Source: Chelydra serpentina (lineage: Eukaryota; Chordata; Testudines; Chelydridae). Taken from it: a DNA stretch of 64,000 bases. A model generated the notes under the pieces. That model ran no database searches and was not told where the DNA came from. It saw nothing but the letters and a program-made list of their open reading frames with translations. This document shows positions 27,201 through 40,751 of this stretch, piece after piece (position 1 is the stretch's first letter; each line of letters begins with the position of its first letter). The position numbers and the translations under genes are program-made. Location of the stretch: positions 16,200,001-16,264,000 of the forward strand of contig JBAIAC010000040.1 in assembly GCA_037349315.1 (NCBI GenBank). Reading direction: 5' to 3'.

Positions 27201-30200
27201 ATGGGAAAGGACGGTATAAAACTCTCTTTTTAGTTAACGCCCACATAAAGACACTTACCCTAAAGTCGTTCTTAAATTTCTTTAAATCATCAATCTGTTT
27301 TCTATGTTCTGAAACAACTGAAGATACACCTGCCAAACATAATATACACATGAAAAACCCAAACTCCTACTTCACATAAAACAAACCTTATAATAACTGG
27401 AGTTATGTCAGTAACATGAATATCAGGTTTCCAAGAATGAAAGAAAGATTATGCCTTTGATTTGGAAAGTAGTTGTTATTCCAACAGGAGCAAACATTCA
27501 ATAGCAATACTAATCCAAATCACTGCATAGGAGAAAATGAAAAGCTCCCTTGAATACATTACACTTTGAGGATTTTAAGTTAAATTTTGTGCTTTATCTG
27601 CTGAGATACTTAAATTTAGTTACAATGCAGCCTCCAGACTCTTGAGCTGTACTAAAGAGGAAAGATCCAGTAACGTATCAACCTCCTGCCCACGTTTCTA
27701 AAGAAAAAAGCAGAGAGAGAAGTAGAAGCATCTACTGTATCTCAAGGAACTGCAGCCACTCACTCTTGTTTCCCCAAACTGAAGCAGTCTTGTTCGATTC
27801 TGCTTTTCCCACTCTCAAATTAGTTATGTCAGATCCATGGCTTTTAAACCATTTGAAGTACAGGGCTGTTACTCTTTTTATGGAGACCACAAAAAAAACA
27901 AAAACAGGTTCTGTGCTTTCTATTACTAGAACTTGAGAACAGAATTACAGCATGCCATAATTCACAATAAGGCGCACACATGTTAATACAACATCAAGTT
28001 ACAAATTTAAAATAAACAAGGAAATGCAAGTGTTATAACTTTAATGCAAAATAATTTGGCCTAACTAGTAATTCAAAGTACAACCCGTGTGCAAATTAAC
28101 TACAAAAACTAGAGCTGATTGACTAATTGACTAGGTCAATGAATTTTTCTGAATAACTGTTAGTTGTTAATTTCTCCACTCACATGTTACTCAGCCATTT
28201 CTAAGAAACATAACTTCTGCATTTCCTATTTTAAATTTGCAACGTTAATGTAGATCTTTGTGCTTATTTTCTTCTTTAAAAGAAAAAAAAAACACACTCA
28301 ACTGCTTCATTGTAGCTGTACAGTTTTGCACAACTCCACAAACTGCATTCTTAAACATACAAAAATCCTTACCACTGAAACCATGGTTATTTTTTGGCAG
28401 ATCCATGGGTTTTTGCTACACCACACTCTAGATACAGGAAAACCTAGCTAGATGTAGAGCTAAGGAACTCTGAAGTGCACTCTGTCAGATGCCAATGCAA
28501 GAATATAACCATAAAGTTTACATTGCATATGGCCAGAAACATTAAAATTTTAAAACTAGAATTAAACTGAAAAAATGTAGTAATACTATAAAAGATTTTT
28601 TGAGACCTGTATGAGCAACTATGGAGGAGGTTATAAAGGAAGCTGAATCAAAACCATACATTTACTTTTTGTTACTATGAGAACTATAATATTCAAGAAG
28701 CAAAGATCTTGTATATCATGAACATAATACTTAAAAGGGAAACTGGTCCATTTAAGCTTGGTTAAAAACAAGTCTTTACAAAATTAGTCAACAGAAGTGT
28801 TTCCATATTTTATTTTAATGTTGATGGAATGGTTAAGGAATAATAATCCCCTTGCAAAGTTTGCAATGCTGTTCACTTTCACAGCTGCATGAACAAAAAT
28901 TCTTACTTGTAGAAAGCTGAAGCAACTACCTAAAAGTCACTCTAATAAAATGTTAACTTCACTAGCTGATGGCATTTGTGCTTACAATTCCCTAAATCAA
29001 GCTAAAAATATGTAAGGGAACTTTTAGATACAAACCTTTGTTTTCAGGTTTAGTAAAGCTAGGAGAAACCTCACTTGGCTTAGCATTTTCCTTATTTCCA
29101 GTTGCAGAATTCTGCCTCTGGTCCTGAAGCCTGGAATCTTTAGCTAGAAATATAATTTCAATTCAAAGTTACTTTCAAATATATATATTATGTATAGACA
29201 CACACCTCAAAGAATATGGCAAGAACTGCAGGGGAAGAAATATTTGAGGGAAAACTTTAGGCCAGAAGAGAACATAAGAGGAAGAAGAAGAAGCTAACAA
29301 CCATTTTACATTTACGAAAATTCTGTCAAAGATGAGCTGCAAAGGAAAAAAAATTGGCTTAATTTTTTAAAATGCTTTATGATGTCTAATGAGAACCTGG
29401 AAAAAAAAATGTGCACATTGTTTTACATTAGAAATTCAAGGCCTGTCTGGGCTGAAGGACTATGGTGACTGGAGAACTAGTGAAAAGAACTCACAAGAGT
29501 CAAGTGAAAGATTTAAACAGTTTGGATAAAGAAAGCCTCTGTTAGAAAAATGAACCGCATGGGCTCTTCAATTAAGGTGTTACAGATGTTTGGGAGTTCT
29601 GAGACCTTCAAGTATTCTGCTAACGAAAAACGGATTTTATACTGCTGATTTTTTGGGCACAAGAAAAGGCTGCAAATTCAATTTTTTTTAAATCTTTTCA
29701 GGTGACCTTTAACTAAGCATGACAATAACTGTATGCTACACATTCTGTTAGGAGAAGTACAGATGAATGGGGAGAAGTTTATTAGGCTTGGTCTACATTT
29801 AAAATATACGTCAGCATAGCTATATCAGTCAGAGACATGAAAAAACAACAACCCCACAACCGTGACTGACACAGCTATGCCAACAACCCCCCCCCCCCCC
29901 CCCAGCACAGATGCAGACAGAAGAGTGCTTCTGCTTGCATAGCTAACATTATCCAGATGTGGTGTTCCTACACCAGCAGAAAAAATTCCTTCTGGCGGTG
30001 TATGCTACATCTACAGTGGGGGCTATGGCATCATAGCTGTGCGAACACAGGCTCTATAGCGTAGACATAGCCTTAGTCTATCAAAATGTTTTCAGCAGTG
30101 TTAAGATACCCACCCGGACACTCAAATATCATGAAACTGACTATATGAAGTGGAACACAATGCAATCAAATGCACAAAACAGAAGGAAAGTTTTGTTCTC

Positions 30201-33200
30201 TAATAGGAGAGACGTGTAGTGTTTGGGTCAGTATATCCTTTCCCTTCACTTAAGACTAAAACTGAAGAACTTAAAGTATCAGGACAGTTTACCTTCACTG
30301 GATGGGGTAACTGCTCTATTGGATGCAGGACTGGCAGGTGTGGGAGATGCAGCTGGGACAGGCATGGCAACTGATTCAGTAGGAATAGTACCAGCTTGCG
30401 GAGAGGACAGAGCTGGCCCAGTTGGAGTACTTCCAACACTGCTCTGTCTTGGCGACCTAGGCCTGTGTGTTTTAGGGGATAATCTTGGAACTAGAATAAA
30501 TAGAAACAATAGTTATAGGATAGCTGAGCCCCTACAGCTGTTAAGTGCTTTAAAAAAAATGAAGCCTAAGAACATGCTTTAAAAATAGTTAGTGCAACAG
30601 AATACAATTATTGAAAACCTGTTTACCTTTCAGGTACATTTCTTAGTTCTTTATAATGCAGCATTTCAGATTACATGTAGGATTTGTCTGCAGAAAGATT
30701 CCCTCAATACACAATCACTGCCCTGCAGTCCTACAACGAAGCTGCAATTCCAAATCGGTCCAACCACAACAGCTCAGATTAACACACAGTTTCAGGCACA
30801 GCAAAAGAGGTGGCCCTCTATACAAACAAATGTAAAACACTTTTTTAAAAGTGACTGAAGGATATAAGTATCTTACACATGACTTCCTTTACATGCTCCT
30901 CTTTAGAGATTGATGCCTACTGGAAAACTGAAGTATTCCACTGAGACAGATACTTGTATAAAAGATTTTCTGCCACCCCAGAAGTTCTATAACTAAGAAG
31001 AAATATATGCATACAGAAAAAATATTCTTTAGGAGACCACCTGCTCCTCCTGCCTATTCCTCGCCATATATTATAATCTGCTTTGACATTGACCATCTTG
31101 AAAGCAAATAGCTGTGATGCTAGAAGATTATGACTTCAAGTGAGACAAAAGAAAAACGACTAAAAAAAGATCATGTTTTCATGCTAATAGCCCTATTGTA
31201 TGTTAATAAAAGAGAGAAGAAAAATCACCAAGGAGAGTGGCAGAATTGTACTGAAATAGAAAGCTTAAGGCAGCAGGTCTAAGAAATAGCCGGAGTCCAT
31301 CAAAATGTGGCTATGCAGTACAAAATGACAATCTACTCACATATCCTTTCATTAGAACAGTGTCTCCATTGCACGATTTTCTAGAAGTCTAGCAGTGCTA
31401 AGCTTGAAGCTCCAGACTGTATCTCACTTATTGGGGGCTGACTGCTGCTAAATCACTAAGACACAGTCCACACTATAAAAGAGTTCAAAAGCCTTGGGAG
31501 GAGACATTCAGGGTCATAAAAATAAACTTTAAATACTATGCCTTCAATTAAGAGGCTGTTAACTGAAAATTCTGATTGAAAGAATTCTGAGCTATAACAG
31601 AACGAGACAGACCTACCTGTACTGACTGTACACAGTAATCCTGATTTATAAGAATGGAAAGAAAGCAATTTAAAATCTAGGACAGTTTTAAGAGAAACAT
31701 GTAATTTTGAATTCCCTTATAAAGGCTTCACCTTAAGTAGAATTCCAACTTTTCTTGGCCTATCACTCTTACTTTCCTCTCTACCCAAGGTGCTTGTTCA
31801 TATACAACTGCACATGAATTCAGTCACACAGCAATTGAGGTATAGTCGTGGAAGTGAGGAATACACCCCGTTACTCGCCTCTTCCAATAGCTTTCTTAAG
31901 ACTATACTGAGGAGGAGGAGGAGGGATAGCTCAGTGGTTTGAGCATTGGCCTGCTAAACCCAGGGTTGTGAGTTCAATCCTTGAGGGGGCCACTTAAGGA
32001 TCTGGGGCAAAAATTAGGGATTGGTCCTGCTTTGAGCAGGGGGTTGGACTAGATGACCTCCTAAGGTCCCTTCCAACCCTGATATTCTATGATTCCTTTC
32101 AGCTAACTTCTAGGCATTTTCCTTCCTTTAAATTATGTTTAATTGCAGCAAACAGTTGATGGAACAACCCTTTTGTAGTTAAGGCAATAATACAATATTT
32201 AGCAGACCTGATGTTTATTCAAAGGCTGAACTGCCTGGAAGTTTAAGATTCTGCTTAACATTAATATTCTAAAAACATCCCTGCAAAGCCATCTGCAATA
32301 AGCCAGGCTATACCTACCCCCACTGACAACTGATGACCACGTCCCACCTGATGGGCTGCCTCGTGCCACTGTAGAAGTAGATGCTTCCCCTGGTGCATTA
32401 TGAGATACAAATTCTAAGCCACTTGAAATTGTACCCCTACCAGTAGAGACTCTGTGACCTCGAGGGTGCCGTTGTGCCTTAGGAGACATCCGTGGTGGCC
32501 CTGGGAAGAAGAACACATCCCCACACTATGAATACCTAATATCTCTCTTACTTTAAGTGTAGCTAAGTTTACTATCCGTTTTTACAACTAAGCTCCAATT
32601 CCAGTAACCTCTAGTAGGACAATAAGGTCAAACAAGTTAAACAGATGTTGACCATAACCAGGCTTCCATGGGTTCAGGACAATTTGACACATGGGTGAAT
32701 ATTACTTGTCCAATCAATCTAGGAATCCTAACTTGCCAATAATCTTGGTATCTGAGCTTGAATTCACTAGCAGTTACAAGCTTCATTAGCCTTTAACAAA
32801 AAGGTTTTGCAGCACCAATTTACTTCCGGAGAAATTTTAAATTCAAGAATTATGTGCATTTTAATATTGCTTACTGTGACCTGAGCCAAACAAACTAGGC
32901 TACTAGCTTCCTCTGGAGGAGTGCTGAAACCTGAACCATCAAATAACATGCTTCATTCCACACTTGTTGAATCAGAGCAGCTAAAAAACAGTGGAACTTG
33001 CATGCTGGATTCTCAAGATTTTATTTAGTCAATACGGCTAGCAATGATAGCCAAAAGCAGTGAAGGAAACTCCTGCGGGTATGTCTATTACCATCTTCTT
33101 TGAAAGAGATGATCTTGAGATTCTAGCAGGCAAGTCACGGCATATTAGTAATTGATTCAGCTGATTGGAGACTGCTGTGTCTCTTACTGAATTTTCTGTT

Positions 33201-36200
33201 GAAATACCTATTTTGAGGGGCCATCAATTTTCCAGTTAGTGCACTGGTATGCAGTATTGTCTATTCCTTTACATGATTTGACTATGAATCACACATTCAG
33301 GAGGTGCCCATCACCATAATACTGGAGTGCACCATATATAAATTTAGTTCAAACACTTCTCCACATATAACTATGAGATATAAAGGATCACATTTTTCAA
33401 TGTACTGTTAGCTACCAAAGGTATACCACGCTGCTGCCCCACTGATGTCAATATTTTCTATAGGTTCGTTTTTAAAGTAACTCATTCTAATCTCTTTTCA
33501 CAGTGCACTTTTATCAAAAACAGGATTTTGGAATCGGAGCGTAAGCACTTGGAATGAGTCTGGTATATTTAACTGTTGTGTGTGGTACAACATGACAAAA
33601 TGCTTGAGATTTTTACAGCGATCCTAAAAACAACATTCCTAAGAAAGCCTTCTAAAAAACTGCCAGGCCCTGTGTGTTGCCGTTTGCTAGGTTAAGACAC
33701 TGAGCAGCGTTACAAAGCTGAGCTTATTTCATACCAACTCAAGAAATTTCACAGCTTTATATTTTGTTTTTGTAAAGTTTCTTTAAATAAAAAGGTTAAT
33801 AGAAATAGTCTGATAAACTAAAGTTAAACACAAATTATAGGTTAAGTAATGAAGAGGAAAAACAATTTTGTAATTAAACTCACAAAGGAGTTAAACAAAG
33901 ACAAACAAAAACATGAACAAATTGTGGTATTGTACCTTCTGCAGACATGCGTTTAGGCATAGTAGAGACAGGAGCTGGAGAACCATGAGCAGAGGGGTGA
34001 GACGGGGGCCTGGACGGCCGCGAGGGGGGCCTGGAGGGCGGCCTTGTAGGGGTGGCTGCCCGAGGTGGAAGAGAGTTGGGACCTGACTGGTAGCGAGAAG
34101 GTGGGCGAGAGGAAGGAGATGGGCAAGGCGATGGCCAGGGAACACCTGACAGAACAAATGATATGAAGGAAAGTATAAAAACTAAAGAAAAATTATGGGG
34201 GGAAAAAGGTAAACAGAAAAAAAAGTAAAATATGACAAAAATGATTTTTCATATAATTAACCCTTTGGGGACAAATTCATTAATTTCTACCAGTGGTAGA
34301 ATAATCCCTGTTAGGTTGTTTTCCCCTCTTCGAGACTGGTCAAATGTAATGTCTGAATGTCTCATGAGCTCCCCAAAGGGTTAATTTAGGATCTACAAAT
34401 ACTACTGAGGAATAGATAGTTAAAGCTTAAAGCTTAATCTGTTAGCCTGTTTATATACATGTTTCTCAGTACACATTTCTCTAGATAAGATGCATAAATA
34501 GCTACTAAAGGATCTCTTACAATGATTCACATACAGTACTGACTATGCAAGCTATTACTTTTCAAACTTAATGACAATGAGCGATATCAGCTACAGAAAG
34601 TATTTCTTTACAAAAAACAGCGGTGTTCAGTGTCTGAAGTCTGACATTTGTGCCCCTATCACTTCTGTAGAGGGCTTATTTAAAATTTTGTTTTTAAACA
34701 AAGCAACCAACTTCACAATTTAAGAACATAATGCATAAACTTCTGACTGATGTGCATTCAGTAAACTAATACAATGAACAATACAGGTACAAAATGTAGA
34801 TTTCAAACAAAATTTAAATTGTTTGGGCAGTAGTTGAGCGCTGCAGATCAGAATGTTTAAAGGAAAAATATTTAAAGTAGTAAACATCACTTACCTTTAT
34901 TTAGGTATTGCCCAGGTCTCCTCCCCAGAGCATCACACTTGAGTATTATGTGCTGTTTTATTTCTCCACATCTTTAAATGTTAGGTTTTTTTAAAAAAAA
35001 TTAAAGTATTCCAACGAGGCTGGCGTATTACTGAACTCAATAAGCAACACATGCCAACAACTGAATGCCCAGTTTGCAGCATATAGGACTCAATTAGCTC
35101 TGTTAATTAAGGAAATAGTGCTGCACTTTGCTCAGTTACAGATATATAAATATAGGTACACACAGCCGAAGATACTCAAGAGTATTTATCTGGAGAGAAA
35201 ACCTCTGGAGAACTTCCCTCTCTATATCCAGTTGTTTTACCTTCCTATTGCAGACCTTAATGACACCACACTAAATCACACTGAACTCAATGGGAGTCTT
35301 TACATTGTTTTCAAAAGAAGTTGGATTGGGTCCTCATACAAGAGTGCAAAATGATATTTCTTCTAATACTGCTGCCTCTTTCCCAAGACGCACCAGAAAG
35401 TTGTTTGACATCTGGAGATCAGTACTTCAACTCTTCTCACACCCACCCACAACACAAAGCTGATCGTCACTGATTTAATATGTACAAGACTTCATGTAAC
35501 ACTACAGAAATGTGTATCAGTCATCTAAAGGTTCATCTTCCTTCAAGTTTACCTTCTGCTAAAACACCTTAAACAAATTAAGTTCTCAGCTGTATGAAAC
35601 TACTCACAATGTAGTTGAGTAAATATTTAAATGTTCATTATCAGATAGAAAATAAAAGGTTAAACCAAAGTGAAAACCATAAACTCTATATACTAGTCTG
35701 ACTTTCCCTTGGAAAAGGGAACATCAGCTTTTGCCATTTTAGTTGTATGATGATTGTTTTGTGATCAATATTTCACATAATTTCATAGTTTCCACATTTT
35801 TAGAAACAAGAACTCACTCAATTAAGGCTCACTGATTTAACTGAGATACTTGCCTCCATTAACTACTCTTTGGTCTGCTCCAGAATTAGGACTAAAGTCT
35901 GAAGTATGGGATCCAGATCTTGAAATTGAGGTGCTCGATCCAGACTGGCCTATCCTTGGTGAATTTTGTCTGCCTCCTCCCCAGGACAGGACATCTCTAT
36001 TTCGTTGTCCAGTTGGAACATACTTGTTTTCCCTGGAACAGAAAATTCCTTTTAGTGTTCTAGCCAGAGATGGAAAGTAAGAGATTATCTGACCATTCAA
36101 AGAATGAATAAGCTCTACTTGTAGGTACCTTCCCCCCCAATCAAAATAAAGGTAAATCCTACACCTCCTAGTTCAAATTCTGTACTCTTTTAATGGTTCA

Positions 36201-39200
36201 ATTTCAGAACAAAAGGAATACTTACATGCAGTACATAGCTGTTGATACTGTATGTAAGATTCACAGTGTGGTTTCTATAATCCTACAGGACACTGGATAA
36301 TTTAATGCTGAATTTTCAAGGTTTCCCGAGGCATTTTAGATGCTTTGATATGTAGCATGCAGAGCCAACATTGCTATTTCCTGAAGACTGTGTGAATTCA
36401 ATACACTGATTACACTGTTTCTTCCCCACTCTCCAACAATTAGTCTTTTCTTTTTAAAAAACAGCCTTAATAACTGGCAGAGACAAATAAATCTCAATGT
36501 GTAAATTACTACTGTACTATGTTTATCTTTAACATACTACGAGTTGTATTTTTCCCTTTAAATACCTAGTGTTCACACCATGTCCTTCTCGTTCACTTGC
36601 ATTTCTCTGAACAGCAGTGTATTTTTCTTCTTCTGTCCGGTCATCGTTTTCCAAAGCAACCCGAGCTTTGTATTGGGCACTTGATTCAATTTCTTCTGCT
36701 AACTGAGCTGCTCTTGCTTCCCGTTTTAAAAATTCTTCTGAATTATCCCTCTCTAAGGGCACGCTAAAAGACACAATGGGAAGGCAGAGAAAAATATATT
36801 TGAAATTTATAAGCCTACAGATAATTCACAAAAAAATACATTTACATAAAGCGAAGTTTAACAAACCCACAAGAGCAAGAAAACAGTTCAAGATGAAATG
36901 AAAGGTTGTTTGTTTTTTAACCTACACCTTACTTCTAATTTTTAGAAATTGACAAAATTCTAAGTTATTTCTTTCAAGGTCCAAGTTCAAAGTGTAGCAT
37001 TCCCCCCAGGACTAAAGGTGCCCCTTGCCACTAATGTCAAGTGAGACTCCAGTTTTCAACACTGTTAAAGGTATGAGAATTAGCTATCAAGATCTGAAGC
37101 AAAGGTTGTTTGTTTTTTAGAAAACAAACCACTTGTGTGAAGGGTAAATAGTGACATGAAAATATGCATCTTTTAGGTCTAGAGCTGCAAACCAATCTCC
37201 TACTTCTAATGAAGGAATTATTGCTGCAATTTCTGTTGCTTTACATATTTGTTTAGAGACCTGAGGTCTAAAATTGGCCTCCACCCTCCATTCTTTATTG
37301 GAATCAGGAATACTCTTCCCCTGTGTTGCACAGGAACTGGTTTTATTTGCTCCTAAATGTGGAAGAGAGGTCACCTGCTGCTCTAGCAATTGATCATAAA
37401 AGAGGTCCCGAAAGAGGGGAGAGAGAGATTTGAAACATAGTGTAACCATATGTTATAAATTTCCAGAGCCCATTTGTCCAACATTATATGCTCTCATGCA
37501 TCCTGAAAATGAGAAAGGAGGCTTCTGAAAGGGGGGAAGGAGGCAAGATGCTGCAGCTGTAAGAACTTGCCAGCTGAATGGTTGAGAGTCTCTACCAACC
37601 CACCAAAACTGTCACTTGGAGGACACACAAGGATGAGAAGATGTAGCTGAAGGAGGTTTCTTGAGTATCTTAGTTTCTTTGCTGGGGGTTCAGAGGGTCT
37701 ACAATATGTTGAATACGGGTCTGGGTGTGTTCTTTGGGCTGCCTGAGACCTACTAAATCTCCTTTTCTTTACAGGAATGTAAATCCCTAGGGATCGCAGC
37801 ATGGCTCTTGAGTCCTTTAAAGTGTGAAGAGTCAAGTCCACAAAGAGCTTGCAAGCATCAAAGGGTTGGTCTTCGACAATACTCTGAACCTGTCTTGTAA
37901 AGCCTGGCAGCTGTACCCAAGACACTCTTCTCATGACCCCTACAGTGGAGAGGGACCATGCTGCAGCATCTGCCCAACCCAAGGAGGCTGGAGTGACACC
38001 TTTGCCAGGAACTGACCTTGTTTAATGGATTTAAACTGGTCCCGATATTCTTCTGGTAGATGCTAACTTATAACACATTCAATTATATTAGTGAAATAGT
38101 CGTATTTTCCCATGAGTGCCTGACGGTTTGCTATCCTGAAGTGTGGCTGAAGCATAAGATTTACAACCAAAAAGATCGAGCCTGTGATGGGTCCCTACTG
38201 TACAGGGTGGACTTCAAGTTATGCTGTCTGCCTCGTTCATTAACAGCCTCCACTACTAGGGAATTCAGAGCTGGGTGAAAAAACAGAAAGTCCGATTCTT
38301 TAGCTGGAACATATATTTTTATCCTCCCTCTTGAAGATAGGCAGTGTGGTAACAGGGCTTTGCCAAACCATCTGAGCGGGCTCCACAAGAACATCATTGA
38401 CTGGAATGGCAATCTTCATAGGGAAGTGTATAAAATATCTAGGAGTTTATGGTGGGACTCCTGAACCTCCTCCAAGAGAGTCTGCATGTCAGCAATCCAT
38501 ATCATCAGGTTCTGAAACTGCCTGAAGTCATCTGCCATAGGAGGTGGGGAAGGCATGACAGCTTCATCAGAATAGCCTCACAACAGGAGAGGCACCCTTT
38601 AAATCATGGGGAGCCCAGCATTCCTGAGCAAAACGGGCAAAAATGTAACCCCTAAAAGGGGAAATCTCTTAACTATACAACTACCTCTAGGAATAAAAAG
38701 GGGGGAGGAGGTTGTGGGGGTTGTTTTTTTTTAAAAAAAAAATAAAACGAAGAGAACAATTGTTCCACCAACTGTAACACTATAAGGTAAGTAACTATCT
38801 GAGAAAAAGCTCAATATTACAGAACAGGCACACAGTAGACTCCATCTCGGTTGAGAAGGAACTGAGGGTGGTTTGCCCACACAGCCCCATATTGCCTTGG
38901 TGCATTCACAGGCCAAACAGTCACAGCTACCAAAAATCTCCGTCAAAGGTGCAGGTGCCCCTGAAGTGGACACTGCTCTAAGAACTTGACATTTCTGCAG
39001 CAGACACTAAATCATTTAACATCTTTCCCCTGCCAGTCACTAAAATGCTGAGTGAAATCCTGCTTTCCAATTTCAAGCAGGGCTAAGATTAACACGACTG
39101 CTCATACAGCACTTAATCCAAAGACCATCAATGACAGAGCTCAAATGGAGCTGATGCTATAAACAGAACACAAAATACTACACCTTTAGGCCACAACAAC

Positions 39201-40712
39201 TTTTTTTAAATTCTTGACAATGGAGTAAGACTTAAACATCTAGAGGACAAGGGATTGGTCCTCCCATTAGATAATTTCGGCTTTCAAATATCTTAGCACT
39301 CTCTCTAGAGCAGGGGTTCCCAAACTATGGTACGCGTACCCCTGGGAGTACGCGAGACATCTCTGGGGGGGTACACAGGAGAAATTGTGTAATGGTGGAT
39401 TTAATTTATTAATTATTTAATTTATTGCATTTCCAGAATAGGCAACTCAGACAGAGCTTTAAAACTACGGGAATTTATTATATAAAATATGGTAGTTAAT
39501 TTACGTCAAGATGTACCAATGAGAACACAGATACACTTAGGGTATGTCTATACTTACCCGTCGCGTCGGAGGCGCGGGATCGATGTTCTGGGTTCGATTT
39601 ATCGCGTCTTGTCAAGACGCGATAAATCGAACCAGGAAGTGCTCCCTCGTCGACGCTGGTAATCCAGCTCGACGAGTGGAGTAGGCGGAGTCGACGGGGG
39701 AGCCTGCGCACCGCGTCTGGACCACAGGTAAGTTCGAACTAAGGTACTTCGACTTCAGCTACGTTATTAACGTAGCTGAAGTTGCGTATCTTAGTTCGAC
39801 GGGGGGGTTAGTGTAGACCTGGGCTAAGACACTGATGTACAGAGCCCTCACTTCCAATCACCGTACAATGCACGTTCAGTTGCCCAGCAACTGTCCATTC
39901 TAACTGAACTCAGAACTTAGTTAGGGTTTTTTTCAGTTGTATATGTCGCACTATAACTATATCTGTTCATAACAGTGAAATATGGACAGGTGGCTACAGA
40001 CAGGTAGTGTTAAGAAGAACACACAAAGTATCAGTGATGAGAAGGGATGGGGTACATGGTCAGCTGGTAGGTATGGAAGCGGGTACACAATAAAAAATGG
40101 TTTGGGAACCTCTGCTCTAGACAAAACAAGCTTGTCAAATGGAAATCCAGCATTTTAAAAATATGAACATCACTTTTATATTAAAAAATGCCTATCCATG
40201 CAGCAGTATTGATGGCAACCTGAAAAGGGGTAGAGAAAGTGCGTTTTCACAGTCTGTCTCAAGGAGAGGACCAGTAAAAGTGAAATGAAGATGAGAGCCA
40301 ACACACGATTGCCTACCTATGTTAGGCATTACCAAGGTGCCTACCATCTTGATACACGACAGTTTACCAGCACAAGAATTAAGCAAATATGCTTGTTGGA
40401 GTGTAAGTACAGGAGACTCCCGATAGAACGCGCATCAACATAGCGCAAATTCGGAATTAGCGCAGGGGCGACCGTGGATCCCAAAATAAATTATTTAAAT
40501 TGGGATCCATGGTAACGTGTCCCCCCCCCACCCCGCCCGCTATAACACGGTCCCCGCGTTAACGCGGTACCGCACACAGCTCCCAAACCCTGCGTTCTAG
40601 CGAGGGTGTGGTGCATCTAGTTTATGAAGTTGTTGAAGCACAGCTGCAAATGTAAAATAAGTATTCAAACTCAGGAACAACAGAATCAGACAATTAATCC
40701 TTTGCCAGAGAC

Positions 40713-40751
<39 letters not shown>

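Noticed and set aside
30223..30582. 119-residue plus-strand open frame
   Set aside because: It is the antisense shadow of ATXN2 exon 12, whose phase and sequence are established.
31927..31998. Possible tRNA gene on the plus strand
   Set aside because: Boxes A and B are present, but the sequence continues into a CR1-like tail and the acceptor stem does not close. It is a tRNA-derived SINE head.
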